Below are positions 1-8,879 of a stretch of 64,000 bases of DNA, piece after piece. The notes beneath the pieces were generated by a model, which did no database searches, was not told where the DNA came from, and saw only the letters and a list, made by a program, of their open reading frames with translations. Source of the stretch: Haemophilus parainfluenzae (GTDB taxonomy: Bacteria; Pseudomonadota; Gammaproteobacteria; Enterobacterales; Pasteurellaceae). Numbering within the stretch: the stretch's first letter is position 1; every line of letters begins with the position of its first letter. The position numbers were made by a program, and so were the translations under genes. Location of the stretch: contig NZ_CP127167.1 in the NCBI RefSeq assembly GCF_036288925.1, positions 186,001-250,000 on the forward strand. Direction: 5' to 3'.

Positions 1-1
1 A

Positions 2-160
2 TACAACAAAACCTTTAATGCGACCCGTTCACAATCTGGTGCATTTAATGCGAGCAATGATGAAATTCAAAAAGTGTTAGGCGAAACATTCAAAGATATT
101 GTTAATAATATTTATCAAGATCAAGAGGTTACTAACGCAATTAATCAATATACCAATTAA
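2..160 (+). CDS. yajG: YajG-family lipoprotein, C-terminal fragment
   Basis: Open at the left window edge; the last 52 codons are visible and end in TAA at 158-160. The tail, with [11 protein letters not shown] followed by a helix and ...INQYTN, resembles the C-terminus of E. coli YajG as I remember it (GAFQASNKNIADAVN...). YajG is a small outer-membrane-anchored lipoprotein of unknown function; the lipobox would lie outside this window. It may also be a related YajG-like paralogue. Confidence 0.6.
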   Translation, partial: YNKTFNATRSQSGAFNASNDEIQKVLGETFKDIVNNIYQDQEVTNAINQYTN

Positions 161-190
161 TTAAAAGTACCGTGTCCTTTTCAATAATAC

Positions 191-219
191 TTGACGAAAG
201 TGCCTTTCAAGCGTAACAT
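191..219 (+). promoter_or_regulatory. Sigma-70 promoter for corA
   Basis: TTGACG (191-196), a 17-bp spacer and TAACAT (214-219). It lies about 260 bases upstream of the corA start, so the transcript would carry a leader of roughly 250 nt. Seen in sequence; activity is inferred. Confidence 0.55.
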
Positions 220-225
220 TCGCCC

Positions 226-478
226 GATTTTTTAACGAGAAGGACACACACTTTGGACAGTCATAGTCGATACCGAATATCGCTTTAGACTCTCGCCTCT
301 TATCAGCGAGAGTTCGCTGGTAATCAACTTACCTTTCTTCGGCATCTTTTATCGAACGAAACCCATTTTTAAAATTTTAAAACATGAAAAATTTGACCGC
401 ACTTTTCCCTAGTGCTCATTTCGTTTGATCTTTTTTGTTCACAGTTAGATCTTCATAATCCCAAAAGGAGTATGACCA
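226..478 (+). ncRNA. Structured 5' leader of corA (candidate cis-regulatory RNA)
   Basis: The 318-base gap before corA holds a promoter and then a run of exact hairpins: CGATA/TATCG (268-272/278-282), ACTCTCGC/GCGAGAGT (289-296/306-313) and GGTAA/TTACC (319-323/329-333). GTTCG (312-316) can alternatively pair with CGAAC (353-357), competing with the 3' end of the second stem. At the DNA level GTGTCCTT (172-179) also matches AAGGACAC (240-247), but its left arm lies upstream of the predicted start. A 14-codon frame starts at 384. I do not recognise a known riboswitch consensus. Salmonella corA also has a regulatory leader with a short ORF, so a magnesium-related control is conceivable. Confidence 0.45.
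384..428 (+). CDS. Possible leader peptide upstream of corA
   Basis: ATG at 384 opens a 14-residue frame, MKNLTALFPSAHFV, ending TGA at 428, 50 bases before corA. There is no clear Shine-Dalgarno sequence and part of the frame is an uptake sequence (ACCGCACTT), so it could be chance. It is listed because corA leaders in enterobacteria contain a short translated frame (corL). Confidence 0.2.
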   Translation: MKNLTALFPSAHFV

Positions 479-1426
479 ATGATTAACGCTTTTGCCATTA
501 ACGATTCCCGCTTGCTTCGTATTGATGACGAGCCGGCCGACCTCAGTTCTGCCATTTGGTTGGATTTGCTTGAGCCATCAGGGGAAGAGCGTGAAATGTT
601 GCAAGAAGGCCTAGGCCAAAGTCTCGCCTCATTCCTCGAATTAGAAGACATCGAAGCATCGGCTCGTTTCTTTGAAGACGAGGATGGTTTACACTTGCAC
701 TCATTCTTCTATTGTGAAGACGAAGAAAATTACGCTGACCTCGCAAGCGTAGCGTTTACTATTCGTGATGGGCGCTTATTTACCCTACGTGATCGTGAAT
801 TACCGGCATTCCGTTTATATCGTATGCGTTCCCGTAGCCAGCGTTTATTAGAATGTAATGCATATGAAGTTTTGCTCGACTTATTTGAAACTAAAATTGA
901 GCAATTAGCGGATGTTATTGAAAACGTCTATGCAGATTTAGAAAAATTAAGTCGTGTGATTTTAAACGGCACACAAGATGAAGCTTTCGATGAAGCCTTA
1001 AATACGCTAACCGAACAAGAAGATACCAGTTCTAAAGTGCGTTTGTGTTTGATGGATACACAACGCGCATTGGGTTTTTTGGTGCGTAAAACTCGCTTGC
1101 CTCCAAATCAATTGGAACAAGCACGTGAAATCTTACGAGATATCGAATCCTTGCAACCGCACAATGAGTCTTTATTCCAAAAAGTAAACTTTTTAATGCA
1201 GGCGGCGATGGGTTATATTAATATCGAGCAGAATAAAATCATGAAATTCTTCTCGATAGTGTCGGTCATGTTCCTACCGGCAACCCTTGTGGCATCCACT
1301 TACGGGATGAACTTTGACTTTATGCCAGAGCTACATTTTAAATATGGCTATCTAATGGCTATCGGCTTAATGATTGGTGCGGCAATTACGCCTTATATCT
1401 ATTTTAAACGGAAAGGTTGGTTATAA
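479..1426 (+). CDS. corA: CorA magnesium/divalent cation channel
   Basis: CorA is the homopentameric inner-membrane Mg2+ channel, which can also pass Co2+ and Ni2+. The 315-residue product has the family length (E. coli CorA 316). It shows a long acidic cytoplasmic domain, the signature YGMNFDFMP with GMN at residues 276-278, two C-terminal membrane helices and the basic tail KRKGWL. ATG 479 sits behind a strong AAAAGGAG site. The downstream yggT start overlaps the stop, suggesting co-translation. A long structured leader precedes the gene. Confidence 0.95.
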   Translation: MINAFAINDSRLLRIDDEPADLSSAIWLDLLEPSGEEREMLQEGLGQSLASFLELEDIEASARFFEDEDGLHLHSFFYCEDEENYADLASVAFTIRDGRLFTLRDRELPAFRLYRMRSRSQRLLECNAYEVLLDLFETKIEQLADVIENVYADLEKLSRVILNGTQDEAFDEALNTLTEQEDTSSKVRLCLMDTQRALGFLVRKTRLPPNQLEQAREILRDIESLQPHNESLFQKVNFLMQAAMGYINIEQNKIMKFFSIVSVMFLPATLVASTYGMNFDFMPELHFKYGYLMAIGLMIGAAITPYIYFKRKGWL

Positions 1427-1971
1427 TGGAGATTTCCCAAACTGCGTTATTTTTAGGATCGATTATCGATCTGTACTGTTTAGTGTTAATTTTACGCACA
1501 TGGCTGCCTTTAGCGAACGTGGATTATTACAATCCCATTTCTCAATTTACGCTGAAATTAACCCAGCCGGTTATTGCGCCATTGCGTAAAGTTTTTCCTG
1601 TGGTAAGAAAAGTGGAAACCGCTGCACTGGTTTTAGTCTTCTTGCTTTGCGGATTAAAATCAGTTCTATTTGGCGGATTAAATCTCAACTACTTCCTACT
1701 ATTGGGCATATTAGGGCTAATTAAAAATATCGGTATAGCCATTTTCTATGTGTTAATCGCAGGTGCAATTTTAAGTTGGTTTAATCGTGGCAATAACCCT
1801 GCATTCTATGCGTTATATCAGCTGACTGAGCCAGTATTAAAACCAATTAAACGCATTTTACCCACAGTAGGCATGATTGATTTTTCACCGATGGTTATCG
1901 CCATTGTTCTGTTATTTTTGAATAATCTCTTTTACGACTACTTCCAGGGTTTATGGGTAATCGCCGCTTAA
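1426..1971 (+). CDS. yggT: YggT family integral membrane protein
   Basis: The ~181-residue product contains two YggT repeats: hydrophobic pairs followed by NPISQFTLKLTQPVIAPLRK and by an equivalent YQLTEPVLKPIKRILPTVGMIDFSP. It is an inner-membrane protein of uncertain role; relatives are linked to osmotic adaptation and membrane organisation. I chose ATG 1426, which overlaps the corA stop (TAATG), over a TTG nine bases upstream. yggU follows, the usual pairing in gamma-proteobacteria. Confidence 0.85.
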   Translation: MEISQTALFLGSIIDLYCLVLILRTWLPLANVDYYNPISQFTLKLTQPVIAPLRKVFPVVRKVETAALVLVFLLCGLKSVLFGGLNLNYFLLLGILGLIKNIGIAIFYVLIAGAILSWFNRGNNPAFYALYQLTEPVLKPIKRILPTVGMIDFSPMVIAIVLLFLNNLFYDYFQGLWVIAA

Positions 1972-1999
1972 AGTGCGGTCAAAAATAACATTATTTTTC

Positions 2000-2024
2000 G
2001 GGCTGGATTTTCCAGCCCTTATTA
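2000..2024 (+). terminator. Hairpin after yggT
   Basis: GGGCTGG (2000-2006), a 5-base loop and CCAGCCC (2012-2018), followed by TTATTAT. The T-run is short, so this may only partly terminate or may protect the 3' end, leaving yggU expressed by readthrough. Confidence 0.45.
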
Positions 2025-2048
2025 TAAATGTGGTGAGTAAATTTAGTT

Positions 2049-2336
2049 ATGTCTGCAATCGAACAAACGCCTGAAGGGCTACGTCTTAAAATCATTTTGC
2101 AACCCAAAGCTAGCAAAGATCAAATCGTGGGATTACATGATGATGAACTCAAGATTATGATTACAGCTCCACCCGTTGATGGTCAAGCAAATGCTCATTT
2201 GCTGAAATTTTTGAGTAAAGCATTCAAAGTACCTAAGAGCTCAATAGTTCTTGAAAAAGGTGAATTAAACCGACATAAACAAGTTTGGATTCCTTCGCCC
2301 AAATTAATTCCATCTGAAATTCAAAATCTCTTATAA
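2049..2336 (+). CDS. yggU: YggU/DUF167 family protein
   Basis: The 95-residue protein shows the DUF167 pattern: [18 protein letters not shown] near the N-terminus, then the conserved [26 protein letters not shown] core and a later [11 protein letters not shown]. Family members are small alpha/beta proteins with no settled biochemical role. It lies 77 bases after yggT. The start ATG 2049 gives the usual family length. Confidence 0.85.
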   Translation: MSAIEQTPEGLRLKIILQPKASKDQIVGLHDDELKIMITAPPVDGQANAHLLKFLSKAFKVPKSSIVLEKGELNRHKQVWIPSPKLIPSEIQNLL

Positions 2337-2454
2337 AATCAGCAAAAAAATCACCGCACTTTCTACCAATTTTCCCTGTTTTACGCTATCCTATATCACA
2401 TTTTACAAAGCAAAATATGCCGCAAAGTGCGGTCAAAATTTAAGGTGATTTTCT

Positions 2455-5043
2455 ATGCAACAACATTACCGTCCTGATTTGATTGAACCCGCAGTTCAAC
2501 AATATTGGGCTGAAAATAAAGTCTTCAAAGCAATCAAAGATACGTCTAAAGAAAAATATTACTGCCTTTCAATGTTCCCTTACCCATCTGGTCGTTTACA
2601 CATGGGCCACGTGCGTAACTACACGATCGGTGATGTGGTTTCTCGTTATCAACGTATGAACGGCAAAAATGTGTTACAGCCAATTGGTTGGGATGCATTT
2701 GGTTTGCCGGCTGAAGGGGCTGCAATTAAAAATAAAACTGCACCCGCGAAATGGACTTACGAAAATATCGAATACATGAAAAACCAACTCAAAATGTTGG
2801 GCTTTGGTTATGACTGGGATCGCGAAATTGCTACCTGCCGTCCAGAATACTACAAGTGGGAACAATGGTTCTTCACTGAGCTTTACAAAAAAGGCTTAGT
2901 GTACAAAAAAAACTCAACCGTAAACTGGTGTCCGAACGATGTAACTGTGTTGGCGAACGAACAAGTGCACGACGGTTGCTGCTGGCGTTGTGATACTCCG
3001 GTAGAACAAAAAGAAATCCCACAATGGTTCATTAAAATCACCGACTATGCAGAGCAATTATTAGGTGGATTAGACCAACTGCCACAATGGCCAGATATGG
3101 TTAAAACTATGCAACGCAACTGGATCGGCCGTTCTGAAGGGGTGGAGATTACTTTTGATGTAGCGGATACCGCAGAAAAAGTTGCAGTTTATACGACCCG
3201 TCCAGATACCTTCTATGGTGTAAGCTATTTAGGTATCGCGGCAGCGCATCCATTAGCCGAATTAGCGGCAGAAAAAAATCCTCAATTAGCCGAATTCATC
3301 CGTGAAGCGAAAAATGCCAAAGTGGCCGAAGCAGACCTTGCCACGATGGAGAAAAAAGGGATGGCAACCGGCTTATTCGCCATTCATCCATTAACCGGTG
3401 AAAAATTACCGATTTGGGTCGCTAACTTTGTATTAATGCATTATGGTACTGGTGCAGTAATGGCGGTTCCAGCACACGACCAACGTGACTTTGAATTTGC
3501 TCAAAAATACGATTTACCAATTAAACAAGTAATCGCACCGCTTGCCGATGAAGAAATTGATTTAACTAAACAAGCTTTCGTTGAGCACGGTAAATTAGTA
3601 AACTCTGCTGAGTTTGATGGTTTAGATTTTGATGGCGCATTCAACGGTATCGCGGACAAATTAGAAAAATTAGGCGTGGGTAAACGCCAAGTTAACTATC
3701 GTTTACGTGACTGGGGCGTTTCGCGTCAACGTTATTGGGGGGCACCAATTCCAATGCTGACCTTGCCAAACGGTGAAACCGTACCGACACCAATCGAAGA
3801 TTTACCGATTATTCTACCGGAAGATGTGGTCATGGACGGTGTGAAAAGCCCAATTAAAGCCGATCCAAACTGGGCGAAAACTACCTTCAATGGTGAACCT
3901 GCGTTAAAAGAAACGGATACTTTTGACACCTTTATGGAATCATCTTGGTACTACGCACGCTACACCTCGCCAAGCTATGCGAAAGGTATGTTAGATAAAG
4001 ATGAAGCTAACTACTGGTTACCAGTGGATCAATATATCGGCGGTATTGAGCACGCGACCATGCACTTGCTCTACTTCCGTTTCTTCCACAAATTATTGCG
4101 TGATGCAGGTTTCGTCACGAGTGATGAGCCAGCACAAAAATTATTATGCCAAGGCATGGTGTTAGCCGATGCATTCTACTACACTAGCCCGACCAACGAG
4201 CGTATTTGGGTAAGCCCAACGCAAGTGACCCTTGAGCGTGATGAAAAAGGTCGTATCATCAAAGCCACCGATCCGGAAGGCCGTGAATTGGTGCATACCG
4301 GTATGACCAAAATGTCGAAATCCAAAAACAACGGTATCGACCCACAAGAGATGGTGGAAAAATACGGTGCAGATACTGTGCGTCTCTTCATGATGTTCGC
4401 ATCTCCTGCAGAAATGACACTTGAATGGCAAGAATCCGGTGTAGAAGGGGCAAAACGTTTCTTAGGTCGTGTATGGAATTTGGTGTATGAATACAGTCAA
4501 AATCCTGCAAAAACTGCTTTAGATGTGACCGCACTTTCTGCAGACCAAAAAGCGCTTCGCCGTGATGTGCATAAAACGATCGCGAAAGTGAGCGATGACA
4601 TTGGTCGCCGTCAGACTTTCAATACCGCTATCGCGGCAGTAATGGAGTTAATGAATAAATTAACCCGTGCGCCATTAGAAAGTGAACAAGATCGTGCTGT
4701 GATGGCAGAAGCATTAAGCGCAGTCGTGCGTATGCTTTATCCAATCACACCACATATCTGCTTTGAATTATGGAAAGCCTTAGGCAACGAAAGTAACATT
4801 GATCATGCCGAATGGGTGAAAGCTGACGAAGCAGCGATGGTCGAAGATGAAAAACTTATCGTGGTGCAAGTCAATGGTAAAGTTCGTGGTAAAGTCACCG
4901 TTGCAGCTGATGCGGATGAAGAAACCGTGAAAACGGTTGCATTTGCAGATGAAAATGTGAAGAAATTTACTGACAATACACAAATCGTGAAAGTGATTTA
5001 TGTACCAGGTAAATTGTTAAATGTGGTGGTTAAACCGCAATAA
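2455..5043 (+). CDS. leuS: Leucyl-tRNA synthetase
   Basis: Class Ia cytoplasmic synthetase charging tRNA-Leu. The 862-residue length matches bacterial LeuRS. The ATP-binding HIGH-type motif HMGH is at residues 49-52 and KMSKS at 619-623. An editing CP1 domain is recognisable around TTRPDTFYG and [16 protein letters not shown], and the [12 protein letters not shown] segment is present. The C-terminus [17 protein letters not shown] is typical. An uptake sequence lies inside the gene near 4527. lptE and holA follow on the same strand, the order also known in H. influenzae and E. coli. Confidence 0.97.
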   Translation: MQQHYRPDLIEPAVQQYWAENKVFKAIKDTSKEKYYCLSMFPYPSGRLHMGHVRNYTIGDVVSRYQRMNGKNVLQPIGWDAFGLPAEGAAIKNKTAPAKWTYENIEYMKNQLKMLGFGYDWDREIATCRPEYYKWEQWFFTELYKKGLVYKKNSTVNWCPNDVTVLANEQVHDGCCWRCDTPVEQKEIPQWFIKITDYAEQLLGGLDQLPQWPDMVKTMQRNWIGRSEGVEITFDVADTAEKVAVYTTRPDTFYGVSYLGIAAAHPLAELAAEKNPQLAEFIREAKNAKVAEADLATMEKKGMATGLFAIHPLTGEKLPIWVANFVLMHYGTGAVMAVPAHDQRDFEFAQKYDLPIKQVIAPLADEEIDLTKQAFVEHGKLVNSAEFDGLDFDGAFNGIADKLEKLGVGKRQVNYRLRDWGVSRQRYWGAPIPMLTLPNGETVPTPIEDLPIILPEDVVMDGVKSPIKADPNWAKTTFNGEPALKETDTFDTFMESSWYYARYTSPSYAKGMLDKDEANYWLPVDQYIGGIEHATMHLLYFRFFHKLLRDAGFVTSDEPAQKLLCQGMVLADAFYYTSPTNERIWVSPTQVTLERDEKGRIIKATDPEGRELVHTGMTKMSKSKNNGIDPQEMVEKYGADTVRLFMMFASPAEMTLEWQESGVEGAKRFLGRVWNLVYEYSQNPAKTALDVTALSADQKALRRDVHKTIAKVSDDIGRRQTFNTAIAAVMELMNKLTRAPLESEQDRAVMAEALSAVVRMLYPITPHICFELWKALGNESNIDHAEWVKADEAAMVEDEKLIVVQVNGKVRGKVTVAADADEETVKTVAFADENVKKFTDNTQIVKVIYVPGKLLNVVVKPQ

Positions 5044-5130
5044 TCCATAAAATAACCGCATTTTATTCTAAGTGTTGCATAAACAGCTCTTAAACAAAAT
5101 AAAGTGCGGTGAATTTTACAGGTAATTTTT

Positions 5131-5634
5131 ATGATGAAATCAATCAAAACGATCTGCTTTGTTGGGGCAACAGCCTTTTTAACTGCTTGTGGTTGGCACT
5201 TCGATAATGGTGCGGCTGTTCCTGCAGAATTAAAAACAATGGCTCTTGAAAGTAGCGACCCATACAGTGAAATGTCTATGGCAATGCGTAAGCAACTGCT
5301 TAGCAACAACGTGAACCTGGTTCCTGCAAAACAAGGTGTACCAGTGTTACGTTTAAATAAACAGACTTCAAGCGACAAAGTCGCATCAGTCTTTAAACAA
5401 GGCCGAGAAGCAGAAAAAGTATTAACCCTTGATGTTGAGGCTAGCGTGCGTTTAGCAAATGGGGAAACCTATCCAATCTCTGCAAAAATCAACCGCACTT
5501 TCTTTGATAACTCACGTGCTGCATTGGCAAAATCAGCTGAACGCGATGTGATTTGGAATGATATGCGCGAACAAGCGGCTCGCCAATTAATTAATAAAAT
5601 GGCTGCCTTGCAACATCAAGTTCAAGGAAAATAA
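5131..5634 (+). CDS. lptE: LPS-assembly lipoprotein LptE
   Basis: LptE plugs the LptD beta-barrel that inserts LPS in the outer leaflet. The 167-residue product starts with a lipoprotein signal ([20 protein letters not shown]) with lipobox LTAC-G, followed by GWHFDNG, the LptE-type mature N-terminus. A good AGGTAA site precedes ATG 5131. The stop overlaps the holA start by one base. Position between leuS and holA is diagnostic of lptE (formerly rlpB). Confidence 0.9.
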   Translation: MMKSIKTICFVGATAFLTACGWHFDNGAAVPAELKTMALESSDPYSEMSMAMRKQLLSNNVNLVPAKQGVPVLRLNKQTSSDKVASVFKQGREAEKVLTLDVEASVRLANGETYPISAKINRTFFDNSRAALAKSAERDVIWNDMREQAARQLINKMAALQHQVQGK

Positions 5635-6671
5635 TGAACCGCATTTTTCCTGAGCAACTGGCCTCAAACCTGAACAACCATTTAGCGAAAGTCTATTTTT
5701 TGGTTGGGAGCGATCCCCTGTTGCTCAGTGAAAGTGAAGATCTGATTCATCAATCTGCTCTTCTTCAAGGTTTTGATGAAAAAAATCAAATCACTATAGA
5801 TACTAATACTGACTGGCCCGCATTAATCGAGACCAGCCAGTCTATGGGACTCTTCTTTAATAAGCAAATTTTCATTCTCAATTTACCCGAAAATTTGACC
5901 ACACTTTTACAGAAAAACCTTCTGCAATTTATCAGTGGATTAAATGAAGATAGCTTGCTTGTCCTCACCTTGCCTAAATTGTCTAAAGCAGCCGAAAAAC
6001 AAGAGTGGTTTATTCAGGCAAATCAACTTGAGCCACAAGCTGTTATCGTGAACTGCCAAACACCGAACTCAGAACAACTTTCTCGTTGGGTGAAGCATCG
6101 TACAAAAAATATGGGATTATCAGCTGATGAGGAAGCCATTCAACTACTTTGTTACAGCTATGAAAATAATCTACTGGCATTGAAACAAGCGTTACAGCTT
6201 TTAGATTTGCTTTACCCAGATCACAAACTTACGTATAACCGCGTTAAATCAGTGGTAGAGCAATCTTCTGTCTTTACCCCTTTCCAATGGATTGATGCCT
6301 TGTTAGCAGGCAAGGCAAATCGCTCAAAGCGAATTTTGCGAGGTTTACAAGCTGAAGATGTGCAACCTGTCATTTTATTGCGTACTTTACAGCGTGAACT
6401 ACTCACGTTGTTAGAATTAACCAAACCACAGCTGCGTAATCCCTCTCTTAACACGAGTTTGCCTACACAGACACTCAAAGCGGATTTTGACCGTCTCAAA
6501 ATTTGGCAGAGTCGTCGTCCTCTTTATACAACTGCGATACAACGACTTACCTATCAAAAGCTTTTTGAAATATTGCAAGAATTAGCAGATATTGAGCGCA
6601 CAGCCAAGCAAGAATATGGTCAAGACGTGTGGGTAAAATTGGCAGACTTATCGGTTAAAATTTGTTTATAA
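5634..6671 (+). CDS. holA: DNA polymerase III delta subunit
   Basis: HolA opens the beta clamp in the clamp-loader complex. The 345-residue product has the delta hallmarks: an N-terminal degenerate AAA+ fold beginning YFLVGSDPLLLSESEDLI, NLPENLTTL, then a helical C-terminal collar with SVFTPFQWIDALLAGK and ILLRTLQRELLTLLEL. It starts directly on the lptE stop (TAATG), so translation is coupled. A strong terminator follows at once. Confidence 0.93.
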   Translation: MNRIFPEQLASNLNNHLAKVYFLVGSDPLLLSESEDLIHQSALLQGFDEKNQITIDTNTDWPALIETSQSMGLFFNKQIFILNLPENLTTLLQKNLLQFISGLNEDSLLVLTLPKLSKAAEKQEWFIQANQLEPQAVIVNCQTPNSEQLSRWVKHRTKNMGLSADEEAIQLLCYSYENNLLALKQALQLLDLLYPDHKLTYNRVKSVVEQSSVFTPFQWIDALLAGKANRSKRILRGLQAEDVQPVILLRTLQRELLTLLELTKPQLRNPSLNTSLPTQTLKADFDRLKIWQSRRPLYTTAIQRLTYQKLFEILQELADIERTAKQEYGQDVWVKLADLSVKICL

Positions 6672-6701
6672 AAAATCTCGGCGTTAACCGAGATTTTTTA
6701 T
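6671..6701. terminator. Bidirectional terminator holA / 6701 gene
   Basis: An 11-bp perfect stem (6671-6681 with 6688-6698) around a six-base loop, with A and T tracts on both sides. It serves holA on the plus strand and the convergent membrane enzyme on the minus strand. Confidence 0.85.
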
Positions 6702-8365
6702 TATTGCGCAATTTTTAAATCTTGATACAGATAATTTCGATAGCTATTCACTAAATCCACATCCTCTGCATCTTCGAGCTTACCTTGGCTTAGCTGACGC
6801 ATAGCGATATTCGCTCGCATAAAGTCATCTTTCGGTGATAAACCTGCCACATCAAGTAATACACCACCAACAAAGGCTAAATCTAAGAAATCTTGCTGTT
6901 GAACAAAGTCAGTCCTACGATTAGTTCTAACCACAAATTGAGTCACATAATCTGGATTCGCAAAGTTACCTTTTTTCGGTGGGAGCTGATTATCAAAAGC
7001 GACTTGGTGATCACCAAAATAACCGAATACATAAGGTGTTTCTCGTGATTTCAAATAATCATTCAAGCCTTCGATTGCCTCATTAAGGCTAGCAATGCGA
7101 TCAATATAATCGTTCAAGCAAGAAATCGCTTTTCCCCCTAAGCGTTTACTCGCCAAATTAAAATGATTTGGCATATTCGTGTTGTAAGGGCCGTGCTCTT
7201 TCATCGTGAGCACATAAACAAACATGGGCTGTTGTACATTTTCCAATGATGGATGCTGTTTCTGCAAAATCAGTTTGGTGTAATACATCATCTCTTCGCT
7301 TGTAATATGCCAGAGATTTTTGCTGATTGATGCGGGATAGCCTAAATCTTGTGGTTGCAACATCAAATCAAAACCAAAGTGGTCATAAGCAGGTTTTGCG
7401 TTGTAGTTACCTTTCGTAAAAGGCGATAACGCTACGCAAAAATAGCCTTGCTCACGGAGATTTTTAATAAAACCCGTCTGTAAGTGTGGCACAACAGAAT
7501 AAAACACCCCACTTGCTAAAGCACCAAAATCGGTTGAAGGCACCCCTGCAAGGAAAGCAAATTCAGATTTCCACGTTGCACCGCCCACCGTATGTACACG
7601 CAATGGACTCATAAATACGGTATCTTCCTGCTTATTAAACATTGAAAATGGTGGGATGGTTTCTGCATCAAAATCAAATTGATGAGGATTCAAGGTTGAT
7701 TCTTGTAAACAAACCACAATGTCGGACTTTTCTGCACTTTCAGTTTTACTCTCAGCCTTTTCATTTAAAAGTGCGGTCATTTTTTCTTTAAATTTTTGGC
7801 TATTACCTTCAAATTCTGGCACTTTAAAAAATACGCCACGACAAGACATAGGCAGGTTTAAGAACACATCTCGACCATCATCCGGCAATGAGTCTAACCA
7901 GACTTTTGTCGCATCTGGATCTTTAGAATAATGCCATATTAAACCAAAACTCGTTGCTGCAAGTATTGCTGCAAATACGCGAAATCCAGTTGAGGCATTT
8001 TCTACATCTGACCAGCCAAAGACGGCATAACCCAATAGACCTAATAGCCCAAATACACCGAAAATCGCCCCTTTATAATGTAAAAGGGTTTCCCAATTTC
8101 GCCAGTCTGTCACAAGCCAAAAATCTGAAATGAGTAAAGGTTGTTTGTAGTAATGAATTTTCATTCGATGGAATAGCATCAACACCACAAAAAGCACGGA
8201 TGCAAAATTCAATCCGCGTTGCCATTGACCGGTTATTGCAAACATTGAGCTAAACAATAAAACGAATAATGCAATCGCAAAAAAATATGTCCAACGATAG
8301 TGCGAATTGACGATAAAAATCACCGTCGCAATAAAAAATAAACTCAGAAAAATACTTGGAATCAT
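6701..8365 (-). CDS. LTA-synthase-family membrane sulfatase/phosphotransferase
   Basis: The 554-residue protein has about five N-terminal membrane helices (residues 1-130) and a large periplasmic alkaline-phosphatase-superfamily domain. Metal and nucleophile motifs are visible: DIVVCLQESTLNP (conserved Glu), GGATWKSEFAFLAG (candidate Thr nucleophile), ALSPFTKGNYN, LTMKEHGPYNT and YFGDHQVAFD. This layout is shared by LtaS and by Gram-negative phosphoglycerol and phosphoethanolamine transferases. It probably modifies an envelope glycan or lipid; the substrate cannot be read from sequence. Its start is about 22 bases from the mutT stop, so the two may share a transcript. Confidence 0.75.
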   Translation of the reverse strand: MIPSIFLSLFFIATVIFIVNSHYRWTYFFAIALFVLLFSSMFAITGQWQRGLNFASVLFVVLMLFHRMKIHYYKQPLLISDFWLVTDWRNWETLLHYKGAIFGVFGLLGLLGYAVFGWSDVENASTGFRVFAAILAATSFGLIWHYSKDPDATKVWLDSLPDDGRDVFLNLPMSCRGVFFKVPEFEGNSQKFKEKMTALLNEKAESKTESAEKSDIVVCLQESTLNPHQFDFDAETIPPFSMFNKQEDTVFMSPLRVHTVGGATWKSEFAFLAGVPSTDFGALASGVFYSVVPHLQTGFIKNLREQGYFCVALSPFTKGNYNAKPAYDHFGFDLMLQPQDLGYPASISKNLWHITSEEMMYYTKLILQKQHPSLENVQQPMFVYVLTMKEHGPYNTNMPNHFNLASKRLGGKAISCLNDYIDRIASLNEAIEGLNDYLKSRETPYVFGYFGDHQVAFDNQLPPKKGNFANPDYVTQFVVRTNRRTDFVQQQDFLDLAFVGGVLLDVAGLSPKDDFMRANIAMRQLSQGKLEDAEDVDLVNSYRNYLYQDLKIAQ

Positions 8366-8387
8366 AATAAATAAATTTGATTAAATG

Positions 8388-8792
8388 TTATTTGACACTT
8401 TCAGCCACTAAACGCTGAATCAGCTTTAAATTGGCTGGCGGGAATTGTCCTGCATCAAGCTCACGTTGTTCAAGCCAAAAACCTTCCTGGCCTTCTCGTC
8501 CAAAAGGCTCGCCGATCCATTCAGTGACCAAATAAAAACTAAAATCTAAAATTTTGGTTGGATATTCAAATTGAAAACGTTCGTACAGTTCAGCATTTAA
8601 AATATGAATGCCAATCTCTTCTTCCAATTCTCTTTTTAAGGCTTCTTCAGGGGTTTCACCTGCATCAACTTTACCGCCTGGAAATTCTAATGCCTGTGCA
8701 AAATCTTGTCCTTCTAAACGCTGGGTCAAATATAGCTGCCCAAATTCATTACGAATAATCCCTGCCGCAACTTGAATGATAGGCTTACTCAT
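8388..8792 (-). CDS. mutT: 8-oxo-dGTP diphosphatase MutT
   Basis: Nudix hydrolase that removes 8-oxo-dGTP from the nucleotide pool. The 134 residues include a complete Nudix box, GGKVDAGETPEEALKRELEE followed by EIGI (about residues 38-61). The N-terminus IQVAAGIIRNEFGQLYLTQR is MutT-like. Placement downstream of secA on the same strand matches E. coli and H. influenzae. A large hairpin separates it from secA, so it may have only partial readthrough from secA. Confidence 0.92.
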   Translation of the reverse strand: MSKPIIQVAAGIIRNEFGQLYLTQRLEGQDFAQALEFPGGKVDAGETPEEALKRELEEEIGIHILNAELYERFQFEYPTKILDFSFYLVTEWIGEPFGREGQEGFWLEQRELDAGQFPPANLKLIQRLVAESVK

Positions 8793-8816
8793 CGTTTTTC
8801 CTTATCTCAAAAGTAG

Positions 8817-8872
8817 AAAGAGCGGTTATTTTTAGCGGTGTTTTAAAACACGCAAAAATTTAACCGCTCTTT
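8817..8872. terminator. Long hairpin between secA and mutT
   Basis: The outer stem AAAGAGCGGTTA (8817-8828) pairs with TAACCGCTCTTT (8861-8872). The inner part continues as TTTTT/AAAAA and GTGTTTT/AAAACAC with a small bulge, giving more than 20 pairs in total. The outer arms are inverted copies of AAGAGCGGT, one base away from the uptake core. It lies eight bases after the secA stop on the minus strand with a T-run, so it should terminate or attenuate secA transcription. Confidence 0.75.
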
Positions 8873-8879
8873 TCCTTAA

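Noticed and set aside
161..478. M-box or yybP-ykoY riboswitch before corA
   Set aside because: The conserved loop sequences of those classes are absent, although the region is clearly structured.
445..746. Minus-strand open frames overlapping corA, and many similar ones over leuS, glyS, fabD and others
   Set aside because: They lie opposite well-supported genes, lack ribosome sites and show no recognisable protein features.
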